Shown here one piece after another: positions 19,721-31,766 of a stretch of DNA of 64,000 nucleotides. The position numbers and the translations under genes are program-made. Each line of letters starts with the position of its first letter. Within the stretch, counting starts at the first letter, position 1. This DNA is from Symsagittifera roscoffensis (taxonomy: Eukaryota; Xenacoelomorpha; Acoela; Convolutidae): the NCBI RefSeq assembly GCF_963678635.1, contig NC_087063.1:63843290-63907289 (forward strand). The letters run 5' to 3'. The notes below the pieces were generated by a model. It searched no databases. It was given only the letters and a program-made list of their open reading frames with translations, and was not told where the DNA came from.

Positions 19721-21276
19721 GTGGAGCTACCCTCGACGTGGAGGGAGCAACCTGTCAGGAGTGTGGTGATCTCAAGTTACAAGAAAAATACGGAAGGCAG
19801 ATACCACAGGCACAATCGGATGGACTGGAGCACGGCGCAGAGAGACAGGAGAGATTGCTTCCATGACGCGGCTTGGGTGGAATACCTCACGCAGCCACGT
19901 GTGCCTGAGGGGGCGGTCCACCTGATCATAGGGGACAGCTTGTTGCGGGTGCTGACCCGGATTCAGTCCCATTGGCAAACGGGGATCTTGAGTTTCGCTG
20001 GAGCTGCGACGCCGCAGATGTTAGCAGCACTTGAGATGCTAGGGATGGCAAGAGTATACACGGTAACTCTGATGGTCGGGACGAATGACGTGTCTAGGGG
20101 GAAGCAAGGAAGGTGACGATGCTGCATGACAAGATGTGCTGCATTCTTGAGGAACTGCGGATTCAAATGGATCCGGCCATTCTTACGGTGTGCACCATTC
20201 CTTACAACATGAAAGCGGACCAACATGCAATGGAGATGAATACAAAAGTGCGAAACCTGAACGAAATAATCAGGCAGATACACCAAAGGAGCATCCTCCC
20301 CGTTGGACTGTTGGACTTGGCCGAGCAGATGGAGCTATCTGCTTTCCCTGACGATGCATCCTCGGATGGGATTCACTTTGACAGGCCCAGAGGGGTGGAG
20401 TGGTTAAATGACGTCTTCCAAAGGCACATAAGCGCATTGGAGGCAAAGTTGCTAGAGACGGCCCAGGTTACGTCCGGACCACCCCCAAATCCACCCTTCT
20501 TCAACCCGAGGGCTTTGTCCAGTCACTTGGGAGCGATGGCTGATTCTAGAGACAGTTCGAGGAACAGCCGGACCAAGTTGCCGGGCGCCGCACCCATGGA
20601 GGCCGAGGAGGCAACGTCATCAACTCCTCAAGGTTCGGTAACATCCTCGGTGGTGGTGGCGGAGAAGAAGAAACCGGAGAGGCCAGCGGAGACCAGTAGG
20701 TCGAGATATGTGGAGAAGGTGAAGGAGCTGGACTTGGAAGATCTGGAGTGCAGGCTAGAGTTGGCGGAAGCTTTGGGTCTTGAGCGGGTGTCGCACGAAG
20801 ACTTGGGTAGACACCAGTGCGTGGACTGGCTGAAGGCTCACGAGACGCATTTCTCGAGAGCGAAAATGATGGAGACAGCGGATCTGACTGGGATTCCCAC
20901 GAAATCGGTCATGGGACCTATCAACTATAGACCTCTCAAGTCATTGGGGAGTCCGGGACTCGTGGTGGAGCCTCCCAAGCATCGAACCAGCATTGCCAGG
21001 ATTAGATTGGCAACTCCAGCACAGTTGAGGGTGGTGGATAAACTATTGGATCCGAGAGAAATGGAACTACCGGACGTCGCGTATGAGGGTACGAGATTAG
21101 CCGACGATCCCAGATACGGGAAACCCTGCGGGAACACGCAGCTGGCCAAAACCTTGGCAGTTTATGACAGGGCAGACCCAGCCACTGCGAGGGTGGTCAT
21201 CGTGGCGGGATCGGATTTTGAGGGAACGTCTCCCAAGTTATTGAGGATTTTGAGGGAAGTCTCCCGGAAACTCTAA
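19721..21276 (+). pseudogene. SGNH/GDSL hydrolase region of ORF2, copy 1
   Basis: Continuation of ORF2 in two frames (19721-20116 and 20113-21276). The SGNH blocks are all present: IIGDSLLRVL (Ser codon at 19937), a Gly in LSFAGAATPQML, VGTNDVSR (Asn-Asp near 20084) and SDGIHFD (Asp at 20365, His at 20374). Such enzymes cleave esters with a Ser-Asp-His triad. A frameshift lies between blocks III and V near 20100. The rest (KVKELDLEDLECRLELAEAL onward) is a conserved segment without a recognised fold. The part ends in a deletion that removes most of the second SGNH-like block found in copies 2 and 3. Confidence 0.8.
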
Positions 21277-22784
21277 TATATTCACTCAAACAGCTCAAGG
21301 GTGAGGAACCGGCACCGAAGAAGATCTGGGAAGCCATCCAGACGTTATTTGCAGCCATGAACGAAGTACAAGAGAACTTTGCCTCACGATATGGCTCCAA
21401 GACAAAAGTAGTGTTCACGACGTCTCCCTGCAATTTGTATATGCGATCTTGATCTTGATAGCGGAAGGGAATAGGTGGCGTATTCTGATGGCAGCTCCCA
21501 ATCGGGAGCTGCAACCAACGAACTTGAGACTTCGCAGATCAGAACTGGCGGCGGCGTGGGCGGATGTGTCCCACGGGCTTCTACGAGTTGGCTGACATCC
21601 TCATTGTATTGGACGAGGTCCTCTTGCTAGAGATATCCAACTTCGCTAGGCAACTCAAGCTCAGTCCGGTTATAGGGGATGATCATCCAGTGGTGACTCA
21701 CCTGACGGCCAGTCTGTGGTTTCGAAGTATGGAGTTGACCATCACAAGCTCCACCAGTAAATCTAGAGGGCCGAGCAACGAAAGGAAAAACGTGGCCGCA
21801 GCGGAGAAGCAGCTGGAGTCGATGGTGTATCGACTGACACAAGAGAGAGGCAGATGGCTCTTCCTGACACCAAGGCTGGAGAACGCCACGGAGAAGACAA
21901 GAGAAGATGCCCCACCTCTGGTGAAGCAAATCTGGGATTTTCTTGAGGAGCAGCTGGAAGTGGCCGAGAAGAGGGAAATGACAGTGGCCAGGTTCGTCAC
22001 AGCAGCCAAAGAAGTCACGATTGGAGGATTCTGGAGGGAGCACGCAAGGGGGGAGCTGAGGACGAGGAGGGATCACGAGATTCTTGAGTTCTTGAGTCCT
22101 TGTTGGCGAAAGGAGTTCATGGCTGGAGTGTACAGCGCGAAAGAGACCATCTTTGGAGCCTTCATACAGGAAATCTTGAACATGCCCATCAGTCTGTTGT
22201 TGGCACTGTACCTGGTTTACCCAAGGTACCTGTTCAATATGGGCCCAGCCTACATGTTCAGTCGGGGCGTGGACACACTCCGGATTGACGGGTACTTGGC
22301 ATTGGTGCTTCTAACCCATGGGGAACTGATGTCATTTCACCGACTAATGAAATACGGAGAGCCTCTGTCGATGGAAAGAACACAATCGAGTATTGACACA
22401 TATTCGTATAAGTGTGCTGCCGGGCTAAAGACGCTGCTAGTGCAGTACCTACTGATGCAAAACCGGCACCTGACTGGTGAAGAAAAGAGCCCAAAGACGC
22501 GAGATGAGTGGAGGAAAGTGAATGGGGGCATGCCTCTGTTGACGGACCTATGCCTGGCCATGAGATTGGACCCCATGGGGATGATCCGGGGACTAGAGGA
22601 GGTCGTAACCTGCATTTATGGACCGGCCGTCACGTACGCGTTTCCAGATCCTCTGGTGACGGCTTATCGCTACTCAGTGACCCACTTGAGGCTCATAAGC
22701 ATACTACATGGCACAACACTCAATTGGTGTCAGCAGGAGGTGCTAAGGGCACAAATGAGCAACACGGTGCTCTTCGGAAGGTGA
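21277..22784 (+). pseudogene. ORF2 middle part, copy 1 (deletion plus 407-codon frame)
   Basis: The open frame is 21564-22784. It matches copy 2 from GFYELADILIVLDEVLLLEI through FSRGVDTLRIDGYLAL to SNTVLFG. No known family is recognised. There is no clear transmembrane segment, although LLALYLVYPRYLFNMGPAYM is hydrophobic. A 1-base loss ends the frame at 22784. Upstream, about 120 bp found in copy 2 are missing near 21270. Confidence 0.65.
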
Positions 22785-24624
22785 AGAATCCGGAGTTGGT
22801 GACATATAGTTTCCGAGGACAACTGCAGTGCAGGATGGGAGGTAAGCGCGAAGGCCCCATCGAAACCTATCCCAAGTTCTGGAACCTAAATCCCCTGACA
22901 GCAAATGTACAAGAGATCTCGAAAATTCCCGCGTGGAAGAAAAGCTTCGAGTTGGTGAAAAGGGAGCTAGAGGCGATATTGGAGAAGGAAGTCCTACCAG
23001 CAAGCATTCCAGAGTTTCCAACAGTGAGGAGAATGACCCTGGGGATGAACAGCTCCCTGGTGTTCCCGTTCCTGTTCGCGAGAGCAGCAACCGAAGAACA
23101 ACAGAGGGAGTTCATCGATGGCTGGGATCCCCTCTTCATCGGCTACACTGCAGCAATTTATTTTCATACCATCGATGCGAAAATAAATTCATGGACAACT
23201 CAAGCCAAGAAAATGAGAGGCTCGATGCCCCCGAAATTCGAGGTGCGAGAAGCCTTGAGAATACTTGAGCGGGCAGGTCTGGGAACAAGTTGCCGGTGTG
23301 GGATGATGGCAGGATGATCGTGGAGGAAGGACACATCGCACTGAAAGCAGATGAGATGATGTTTGCCACGAGGAGATACCGGGCACCTTACGGACTGGAG
23401 CAAGTGGACATGAGACAGGAGGGGAAGGAGCTGGATGCAGCAGGCCCATTGTGTGTGGCTCGGACAGAGTACAAGAAAACGGGTCCGACGACACCGTCAC
23501 CCCTATCGGTGGGCACCCCTGGGGATAAAAGGAGCGGCCCTGTAGAAGATCGATTCAGGAGGATTCTTGAGAGAAGAGAAGCAGAATCGGGAGAGGAGAG
23601 CATGGACGAGACTCTCAGCAAGGCAGGAGAGGATATGGAAGTGGGAAACACACCGGGGCAAAAACCATCGGAGGAGGAGTTCACCACGCAAGAACTATTG
23701 AAGGATCTGAGTGGAGAAAATTGGGCAGACACCCCCACGCCACCTTTGACATCATCTCCCCGCAAGAATCTAGAGTTACCACTGACGAGCGAGAATCCTA
23801 ACATGGGGATGATTTTCCTGAGCGCGGAAAGAAGGGAGAAGAACACCTTCGAGGGAAACAAGGATGCTTTCCTGGGCACTCTGGAGGAGGACGCTTGGCG
23901 AGAATTCTTGAGCGATTTTAATCGAGAAGTGAATGACGAGACCACATTGGATGATTTCAAGGAGGAGCTGTGGGACACAGTGGTGAAATTCGGAGAACCT
24001 GTCCTGATGGTGACAGGTCTGGAGGAGAAAGCTAGAGGAGAACTGCTGAGCAAGATGGTCGAGTTGAGGAAGGCACCACGGAAGACCAAGGAAGACAAAT
24101 GTAAAGACAGCTCTACTCTGAAACAAAAAACTGACAATAAAATAAATGAAAATGTAAGGGGGGATAAGGCCGGAACTAGTAATATAATTAAAAGTACTAA
24201 TATCCTTAAGGCTCGAGCAGGGGGGAGGCAAGAGTTGGAAGGGTTGGATGGAGACAAGGAGGTCGAATCAATGATGATAACGACAACGCCCCCGAGTAAA
24301 GACGCGAGGTCTCGCAAGAGGAAGAGAGACGTGGAGGGATTGGGCAGTCCTTCAGCGGATGCGGTCTCGGAGAAAAACTTGAGAGAGACGGCCCCCATGG
24401 TTCTGGCACGATGGAAGACAGCGGCCTACAAGAGTTGCTCCGAGCCAAGGAAACTGCTCGACGTAGAAAGAGAGATGGAAATCCCCACCAGCTCAACAAC
24501 GGAAGAAGACTTCAAGCCTCAGAGGACGAAAATGAAGCGAGGTTCGACAGCGGGCAGACCTGGGAAGTGGACGTCGGCAAAGAATGGGTCTCAAATGAAC
24601 ACCAGGCCACGGGGAAGCAAGTGA
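22785..24624 (+). pseudogene. ORF2 middle part, copy 1 (frames to 23317 and 23290-24624)
   Basis: Carries the segments YSFRGQLQCRMGGKREGPIE, REFIDGWDPLFIGYTAA and KMRGSMPPKFEVREAL, conserved in copies 2 and 3, then a Ser/Thr/Pro and acid-rich linker (SPLSVGTPGDKRSGP) and a lysine-rich stretch with RSRKRKRD that could act as a nuclear localisation signal. Frameshifts lie near 23282 and 24551. No enzyme motif is recognised. Confidence 0.6.
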
Positions 24625-27494
24625 CTAGCGATCCCCTTGAGAAGAATAAAACAAGGAACACCTCCCGACCGTGGTGGGTGGCCCTGGAAACAATGCAGGA
24701 ATTGGAAGACTGCCTGAAGAAGCTCGACAGTGGAGTGTCACGCAAACGACGCAACTGGGCTACCCAGCAGAAGGCTGATATCAACAAAGTGGAATTGGGG
24801 AGCCAACTGAAGAGAACTTGGCAGAACTTGTTGAAGGATCATTTTGAAGAAGCGATGAGAACATCCTCATCGGTATCGCCGCTGATGGCGAATCCCTTCA
24901 TTAGAACCGCAGGACAACTGACGTTCGCGTGGAGCCTGTTGGGAATAGAGTTAGAGACACTGACTTCGTACGATAAAATGAAATTGGGAGGCAAGAATCT
25001 AGAGGTGTATCGAATGCTGATACAGCACGTTGCTAGGGATAACTCAGGCTTGAGTCTGTCAAGGAGGAAAGATGCTACCTGTTTCTTGAGGTGGACAATG
25101 TCGATGATGACTGATAGTACCATCCTAGCATGTCACCAGAGGGCAATTGGAACCAACACGGTGGAAAGGAGGGTCTCAGCAGTCATCTTGAACGTATACC
25201 AGAGTACTGGGATAGAAAAGGAGGATGGTTCCAGGCAGTCTCTAGAGAGCCACAGGAAGTTAGATGAGATACGGAGATTCTACAACAAGAAATTCGAGGA
25301 GAAACACGACGTGCACCGTAACTTGGCCTCGTCTGGAGAGTACATGAAACCCAATAAAAAGGGAGAGTACCATTATGTGTCTGGAGTGATGGGGATGGCA
25401 TACAACCCTTTCTTGGACTCGGAAGCCGGAGGTGCTCACAGAAACTACGAGGTGGCGGAGCTGCTGAAGTTCTGGACAGAGAAGATAATGGAGATAGACA
25501 CTGTGGAGAGAGAGAGACCTAGCCTAGGTTTGATTCTCGAGAAAACCCCGGAAGTAATAAGTGTCAATCGAGGGGGAAAAACGAGCCTACGCCTGCTACT
25601 TGAGGCGACCCCCAAGGTGATAAGCGTGCCGCGCTCAGGTAAAAGAGTCGAACTGAAAATGGGCAACGGGAACGGCATGTTGACCACGAATCTGGGAGTG
25701 GTGTGGAAATTGCTCAGGCCCTCCTGGTGTCCATATCCCCATGCGAGCCTGATCGAGGAAGTCACGGAGCGAGTGAGACTAGCGCCGACGGAGGATGACG
25801 ATTTGGCGACCTTGAGTATAGTACATAGACTGATCCTGCCTCATGTGAAAAAGTCAAGTGAGGTGACGAGTGGAACAGGGTCGGTAAAGAAAATGGAGCC
25901 GGGCAGTTGTCTTGACTCGACGTGTGGGAATGGCGAGCACACCTGCGATGGACGATCATGCGTCAGGATACAGTCTTTCCAGAAAGAAGACCTAGTCACC
26001 TGGTTTGAAGACATTACCGAAAGGGAGAAGAGTGAGATACAGATAGTGGCTGAGTGTTACGCGAGTACCACTGTGAACCTAGCAACAGCTTTGGGATTCT
26101 TTTCAAGAATGTGCAGTCTCCAGTCACTGGAGAGGCTAGAGTCAGAACACCACTTGGTGACCGTGTTGAGCGTGGAGTCATGGCACGGAGTGTTGCAAGT
26201 GACCCAGAAACACATCAAGAGTTGGAAGGTTGGACTCGAAGCGGAGATGGGATTTCCCATGAGCGAAGCCAATGGTCTGCCTCTAAATGCGAAGTCCCTA
26301 GTGGGGTCAGTGATGGCCAACCTATGTGGCAGCCACTATACATTACACATGGCGATGGTAGAAGTGTCCAGCCAGAGGGTATTGATAGACAAAGCCTTCT
26401 CAGTGCCCAAATGTGTAAGACTGGCTCGGATATCGCATCATTCACACAAGCTGTTGAGGAAGATCCGAGGAACAGTGCCGAAAGAACAAAGGGACGACTT
26501 GAGTGAAATTTGGGGTGAAGAACTTCTAGGTTTGGAGGGCGAAAATACAAGTGACCACGAGAGACAAAACGTGATCGGGAAACCCAAGGTTGGTGCTCCA
26601 AACTTGGAAGAGATCGACGTGATACACGAGAAGATGATGGAACTTGAGCCTCTCCTAGAAGCCTCGGGAGAACGCAATCTTAGGAGCATCGACCTCACAC
26701 ACGGGGATTGTCCATGCCACTGTCTGGTGCAGACAGTGTGGTACCCAGACCACGCCAATCTCTGCCTGATCTGGGTTGTGGAAGAAATCAGGTCGTTGGG
26801 ACTTTCCGATCATCAGCAAAAGGTGACCATCTTGGTGGTGAGCACGAAGATGGTTCTACGATGGATGGAAGAAAATATAGCAACGTATCGGGAATCGAAG
26901 ACGCCAACGGCAGAGTCGCTTCATGCGATAGATTACAGCAGGAGACTTGAGTTGTTCGAGACCGCATGCAAGGTATTGGCCATACCAATGGAAGTCAGAC
27001 ACATGTGGAGCCGCTTGAGATTCTTTCCTTGGTTTCGCGCGACGTTAACGTCCTGGTTATACGTGGTGACGAAGGATCACATGAGGAAACATCAAAAAGA
27101 ATATCGACACTTCCAGGCCGAGATAGGACCAGATGCCTTCAAGAGACCTCTGCTGACCCATCGAAATGCGATCACGACGGGGTGGAAAAGAGTGGGTAGA
27201 GTATCCAAAAACAACACTAGAGCGAGGGAGTCGATTCTAGAGGAGGACCTGGCGAAGAATGTAAGCCTAAGTCTTCACAATTCCTTCTGTTTGAACCGGG
27301 AGTCGAAGGTGAAGAGCTTACCGAATCAAGCGAAGAGATTGCAAGAGCAAAGGGAGTGGATGCGATCCTATGAACAGCTGAAGGCTTGGGAGGAGATTGT
27401 GATCAGCTCCGATGATGAAGAGGCACTATTGAAACAGATCACAGTGTCAAATATATCTGGGTCTGGTACCTCGAGGGCGAGGAACACGAGGTGA
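24411..27494 (+). CDS. ORF2 C-terminal part, copy 1 (open for 1,027 codons)
   Basis: In the element's frame from about 24552 (SGQTWEVDVGKEWVSNEHQA) to the natural stop at 27492. Recognisable but unassigned features are a CX4CX6CX4C cluster (GSCLDSTCGNGEHTCDGRSC, near 25910-25965), a CPCHC motif (THGDCPCHCL, near 26700) that is kept in all copies, and a basic C-terminus with SSDDEEALLKQ. The first 47 codons after the ATG at 24411 are out of the element's frame and are not real. I do not recognise the family. It is not an envelope protein: no signal peptide or membrane anchor is visible. Confidence 0.7.
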   Translation: MEDSGLQELLRAKETARRRKRDGNPHQLNNGRRLQASEDENEARFDSGQTWEVDVGKEWVSNEHQATGKQVTSDPLEKNKTRNTSRPWWVALETMQELEDCLKKLDSGVSRKRRNWATQQKADINKVELGSQLKRTWQNLLKDHFEEAMRTSSSVSPLMANPFIRTAGQLTFAWSLLGIELETLTSYDKMKLGGKNLEVYRMLIQHVARDNSGLSLSRRKDATCFLRWTMSMMTDSTILACHQRAIGTNTVERRVSAVILNVYQSTGIEKEDGSRQSLESHRKLDEIRRFYNKKFEEKHDVHRNLASSGEYMKPNKKGEYHYVSGVMGMAYNPFLDSEAGGAHRNYEVAELLKFWTEKIMEIDTVERERPSLGLILEKTPEVISVNRGGKTSLRLLLEATPKVISVPRSGKRVELKMGNGNGMLTTNLGVVWKLLRPSWCPYPHASLIEEVTERVRLAPTEDDDLATLSIVHRLILPHVKKSSEVTSGTGSVKKMEPGSCLDSTCGNGEHTCDGRSCVRIQSFQKEDLVTWFEDITEREKSEIQIVAECYASTTVNLATALGFFSRMCSLQSLERLESEHHLVTVLSVESWHGVLQVTQKHIKSWKVGLEAEMGFPMSEANGLPLNAKSLVGSVMANLCGSHYTLHMAMVEVSSQRVLIDKAFSVPKCVRLARISHHSHKLLRKIRGTVPKEQRDDLSEIWGEELLGLEGENTSDHERQNVIGKPKVGAPNLEEIDVIHEKMMELEPLLEASGERNLRSIDLTHGDCPCHCLVQTVWYPDHANLCLIWVVEEIRSLGLSDHQQKVTILVVSTKMVLRWMEENIATYRESKTPTAESLHAIDYSRRLELFETACKVLAIPMEVRHMWSRLRFFPWFRATLTSWLYVVTKDHMRKHQKEYRHFQAEIGPDAFKRPLLTHRNAITTGWKRVGRVSKNNTRARESILEEDLAKNVSLSLHNSFCLNRESKVKSLPNQAKRLQEQREWMRSYEQLKAWEEIVISSDDEEALLKQITVSNISGSGTSRARNTR

Positions 27495-27930
27495 GCCGGT
27501 GGCTCAAAAGGCAATTCTAGAGTCTTGAGTCTTGAGAGGGAGGGGGCTCGAGGGTGAACTTGGATGAAATCTGGGTTCACGAAAAAGAAATTTTAACAAA
27601 TGAGATATTGTTATTAATATGCTATATCTATTATATAAATCAAAATGCTGCGTGACAATTTCCTGATTGAATAGGACAAAAGAAAATTTAAATTACCAGC
27701 TTAAAGAGCGAGAAATCATAGGTGCAGGTGTGTGCAGATTTTGATTGCTGTTTAGCGATAGTGTGAAAATTTTATATGGTTGTGAATTTTGGAAGGTAGA
27801 TAAACTTAAGTCTGCTGCAAATTTCTGTAAATGACCACTGGCACTGTATCTTGAGTGACACTCGGGTCTCTGAGGATTCACTGACAGAGGCAGCACGCGA
27901 TGAGGACATCGTTCTTGAGTCCGGGGAGTA
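27495..27930 (+). other. 3' untranslated region and polypurine tract, copy 1
   Basis: 436 bp between ORF2 stop and LTR, non-coding. It contains a purine-rich stretch near 27525-27545, and the bases just before the LTR are CCGGGGAGTA, conserved before every LTR start here and a good candidate for the plus-strand primer. Confidence 0.65.
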
Positions 27931-28826
27931 TGTGCCAGTCGGTCATATCTGGAAGTTTGACCTTGAAGGACACGAAAATACGTGATTTTCGAGTGAAGTT
28001 TTATTTTTAAAAATTTCGAATGGAGCCTGTCATGCTCAGTTTTCTCGAAACAACTGAAAAAAAAAAGTGAAAAATCAGAACGACCGAATTTACAATTGCG
28101 GGAAAATACTTAAGAAAACAGCAGGAAATTGCTTTTCGCAATTTCCAGATACAAAATAAGACACGAGTAGAGCCGTCTGATCCTGAAATAGGAGGAGAGA
28201 TAATCACGAGAAAAGAGTGCAATTATTCAAACTGAACCAGAGTGAACCTTCAACGGAAAGGTGGACAGCTTGAGTGTCCTAATGGTTCAGACTAAAACTT
28301 CAATTCTAGAGTCTAAACTTATTTTCTTTATTAAAACTGGTTAGTATTGAACTACTCAAGTTATTTTATTTAATTCTCGAGTTGCTCATCAATTTAATTA
28401 CTCCTTATACTCGAGTGCGTCAACATGTGAGTTCCTAATTTAGTTTTCTCGAGTGTGTTTTATGATTGTTATGTTGAGATAAGGCGAGTTTTAGGTTGAT
28501 CCATCTGAAATGGATCAAAGTTCCACTGTCCAATAAAAAGTAATTTAACGGATTGTTCCGACCCTGGTTTTAACGGCGTTCGTGTATTTTGGGTATCTCC
28601 AGACCTAAATATGGGGACGTTCTTATTTTCTAGAGTGGGGGAATATTTTGGTAGTAGCCTTTAAGCTGTAACGGGTTCTAGTCTCATGTCGCAAGCGAAC
28701 CGAATTGGCTCCGACCGTTCTTGAGGTAGAAAAACACAAGAGATAGTGTCCCTGACTCTTGAGCCAATGGTTATAGGGCCTATTTTTCTTAAGCCTCATA
28801 TGTGACCGAAGTAGGTGACTGTTACA
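27931..28826 (+). repeat. 3' LTR of copy 1
   Basis: 896 bp, starts TGTGCCAGTCGG, ends GACTGTTACA. AATAAA stands at 28532-28537. It resembles the 5' LTR of copy 1 more than the LTRs of copy 2, which differ markedly in the middle (two LTR subtypes). Confidence 0.9.
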
Positions 28827-28901
28827 AGGCACTATTGAAACAGATCACGGTGTCAAATACATCTGGGTCTGGTACCTCGAAGGCGAAGAACGCGCGGTGA
28901 G
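28827..28901 (+). pseudogene. Last codons of ORF2 of copy 0
   Basis: Begins with the bases encoding ALLKQITVSNTSGSGTSKAK directly after copy 1's LTR and ends at TGA 28899-28901. It continues the frame broken at 5425, which shows that copy 1 was inserted into this gene. Confidence 0.85.
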
Positions 28902-29337
28902 CCGGTGGCTCAAAAGGGAATTCTAGAGTCTTGAGTCTTGAGAGGGAAGGGGGCTCAAGGGTGAACTCGGATGAAATCTGGGTTCACCAAAAAGAAATTT
29001 TAACAAATGAGATATTGTTATTAATATGTTATATCTATTATATAAATCAAAATGCTGCATGACAATTTCCTGATTGACTAGGACAAAATTTTTTTTAAAT
29101 TACTAGCTTAAAAAGCAAAAATTCGCAGGTGCAGGTGTGTGCAAATTTTGATTGCTGTTTAGCGATAGTGTGCAAATTTTCATGGTTGTGAATTTTGGGG
29201 TGTAGATAAACTTAAGTCTGCTGCAAACTTCTGTAAATGACCACTGGCACTGTATCTTGAGTAACACTCGGGTTTCTGGGGATTCACTGACAGCCGGCAG
29301 CACTCGATGAGGACATCGATCTTGAGTCCGGGGAGTA
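28902..29337 (+). other. 3' UTR of copy 0
   Basis: Closely similar to 27495-27930, ending in the same CCGGGGAGTA tract before the LTR at 29338. No gene. Confidence 0.8.
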
Positions 29338-30242
29338 TGTGCCAGTCGGTCATATCTAGAAGTTTGACCTTGAGGGACACGAATATACGTGGTTTTGGAG
29401 TGAAGTTTTATTTTCCAAAAATTCGAATGGAGCCTGTCATGCTCAGTTTTCTCTCGACAACTGAAAACATCGAATAAGAAATTAGAACGACCGAAATAAC
29501 AATTGCGGGAAAGTTATCAAACATATACAGTGGGAAATTGCTATTCGCAATTTCCATCGTAGAAAACTAGAGTAGAGCTGTCCTATCTGATATAGGAGAC
29601 AGAACAGATACGAGAGCAGAGCTAAAATCAACTGGACCAGTGTGAACCTTCAACGGAAAGGCGGACAAGTGAAGTCTCCCAATGGTCCAGATCTAAAACT
29701 ATATTCTTGAGTTAAAACTTACTTCCTTTGGTTGGAACTCATCGTTAGAAAACTTCTTGAGTTATATTTGATTATATTTATGCCAGAGTCTTTAATTAGT
29801 TTAATTACTCTGTTTCTCAAGCGTGCTACTAAGTAAGTACCAAATTTAGTTTTCTCGAATGTGTTTTATGATTGTTATGTTGTTATGTTAGATGATAAGG
29901 CGAGTTATAGGTTGATCCATCTGAAAGGGATCAAAGTTCCACTGTCTAATAAAAAGTAACTTAACGGATTGTTCCGACCCTGTTTTTAACGGCGTTCGTG
30001 TATTTTGGGTATCTCGAGACCTAAGTATGCGAACGTTCTTAATTTCTAGAGTGAGGCGATATTTTGGTAGTAGCCCTTAAGCTGTAACGGGTTCTAGTCT
30101 CATGTCGCAAGCGAACCGAATTGGCTCCGACCGTTTTTGAGGTAGAAAAACACAAGAGTTAGTGTCCCTGACTCTTGAGCCAATGGTTATAGGGCCTATT
30201 TTTCTTAAGCCTCATATGTGACCGAAGTAGGCGACTGTTACA
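29338..30242 (+). repeat. LTR shared by copy 0 (3') and copy 2 (5')
   Basis: 905 bp, TGTGCCAGTC to GACTGTTACA, AATAAA at 29948-29953. Upstream lies copy 0's 3' UTR, downstream copy 2's primer site and leader. An LTR-internal-LTR-internal-LTR chain of this kind is usually made by recombination between LTRs. Confidence 0.88.
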
Positions 30243-30253
30243 TAGTGTTTTTA

Positions 30254-30268
30254 TGGCGCTCCTGGGTG
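30254..30268 (+). promoter_or_regulatory. Candidate tRNA primer-binding site, copy 2
   Basis: Same bases and the same 11-nt gap from the LTR as in copy 1. Confidence 0.4.
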
Positions 30269-30737
30269 TTTTTACGACATCATGACTACGGAGTCGAACC
30301 CACTTGACACAGCTCCGGGCTGCATGCCCATTCTAGAGTACCGGTGGTACGGTTCAGCGGGAACGTGTAAACCTTCCGGTTGTACCGTGATAGCTTTTTA
30401 AGAAAACTTGAGAAAACTTCCTGGTACGCTCTCCGAACGAGGCCTAGCTAACCGAGTAAGGGGGGGTAACTAGGGGGACAAAAAGCAAACAAAAAGACAA
30501 AAGCGAAACAAAAACAAGAAAAAAGTATAGAAAAAGGAACAAAAAACCATAGAACAAAAAGACAGTGACTTGGATACCAGATTAGTTGGATCAAACCTTG
30601 ATATTATTTAAATAGTATACCCATACTGTTTTATAAGACCGATCGTTTCGATCAATCTAGCAATCTAAACCAGTGACATCAATAAGGTGCCCAAGTGGGG
30701 GGCGTTGTTACGGGTTTTCAGATAGCTTGTAACCTAG

Positions 30738-30931
30738 CCGGACCTCTAGGAGACTTGACTGGAAGAGGTGACCAGCCGAGTGGGAAAGTGGTTCACAAGG
30801 ACAGAACCGGACCACTAGGAGACTTGACTGGAAGAGGTGACCAGCAGAGTGGGAAAGTGGTTCACAAGTACTGAGCTGAACCGCTAGGAAACTTGACTGG
30901 AAGAGGTGATCAGCCAAGTGGGAAGGTGGTG
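30738..30931. repeat. Threefold 69-bp repeat in leader, copy 2
   Basis: Same three units as at 7322-7515 in copy 1, base for base as far as I can see. Confidence 0.85.
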
Positions 30932-31766
30932 CTGGTGTCAAGTGCAGTGCACGTCAAGGGGACAACTAGCACGGGATCGCTACAACAAGAAGAGGACGCA
31001 CAGGGTTGTTCTCAATTTGGGCAAACGGGTATCGTTAAAATCCACTTTACATTATAGGAGATAAGTGTAAAATTGGATAAGCGGAGCCCCATTGTTTTGA
31101 GGAAGTTTTTACACAAGCAGGCCTGGAAACAGGTCTACGGTTTTCTCTCGAGAGGTTTAGCAGCCGGCGCTTAAGGGTTTTTTCGGCTTAAGAGGGGGGC
31201 TAAAGAGGGGGGAGGTTAGAAGGGGGGCTGGTTAGGTTAGAGGTTAGCGGTTGTAAATTGTAAAAAGGGGGGACACGTTAGAGTAACTAATTGTTCGGCA
31301 TCGTCGATTTAGTTACATTAAATACTTACACGCGTTGGTTATAAGAAGCGGATATCCAAATTTAAAATCAGGTTAAGGTAGGTACCCTGGTCGGATCGTT
31401 AGGGGGGAACGGACATAGACAGTTTTCGTGATAACCCATAAGATCGCTAACAGGGGGGGGGGGGGGGAGAAAAACGCGCGGCAATCGGGTACCAGACATT
31501 TTTTCGGACAAAGATTGACATCTGTCAACCTTGAATTTTAAGAGAATTCATCTCTCTGTTTTTGAAATTTTTCCTGTTTAAATTTTTACGTTTTGGTGAA
31601 AATTTGTTGTTGGTATTTGAACGAACAGGTGATCACAAGATACCTGCGAGGAATTTAGGGTTTCAAATAGCCTGAAACATCGAGAGGGATATAAATACTG
31701 GGGGATTAGTATTTGGGTTTTGGCCATTAAGAAAAAGATTTTGGGAAATTTTTACAAGAACTCAAG

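Larger units (their letters stand above)
5426..28826 (+). mobile_element. Giant Ty3/gypsy-type LTR retrotransposon, copy 1 (23.4 kb)
   Basis: Delimited by two LTRs (5426-6826 with an insertion, 27931-28826). The internal 21.1 kb encodes gag, protease, RT, RNase H, integrase and a macro-like domain, then a second frame of about 2,900 codons. The gene order protease-RT-RNase H-integrase is that of Ty3/gypsy. Flanks are two halves of copy 0's ORF2 tail, with a 3-bp AGG possibly duplicated at the target; a longer duplication is not visible. The two LTRs differ by a few percent where I compared them. Multiple nonsense codons and frameshifts mean it is not autonomous now. Confidence 0.9.

Noticed and set aside
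24411-24551. First 47 codons of the frame starting at 24411 as a separate gene start
   Set aside because: This stretch is out of the element's frame; the element's frame enters only after the base loss near 24551.
18689-27494. ORF2 as an envelope gene (endogenous retrovirus)
   Set aside because: No signal peptide, no convincing membrane anchor and no furin-like site were seen; the recognisable part is an SGNH hydrolase.
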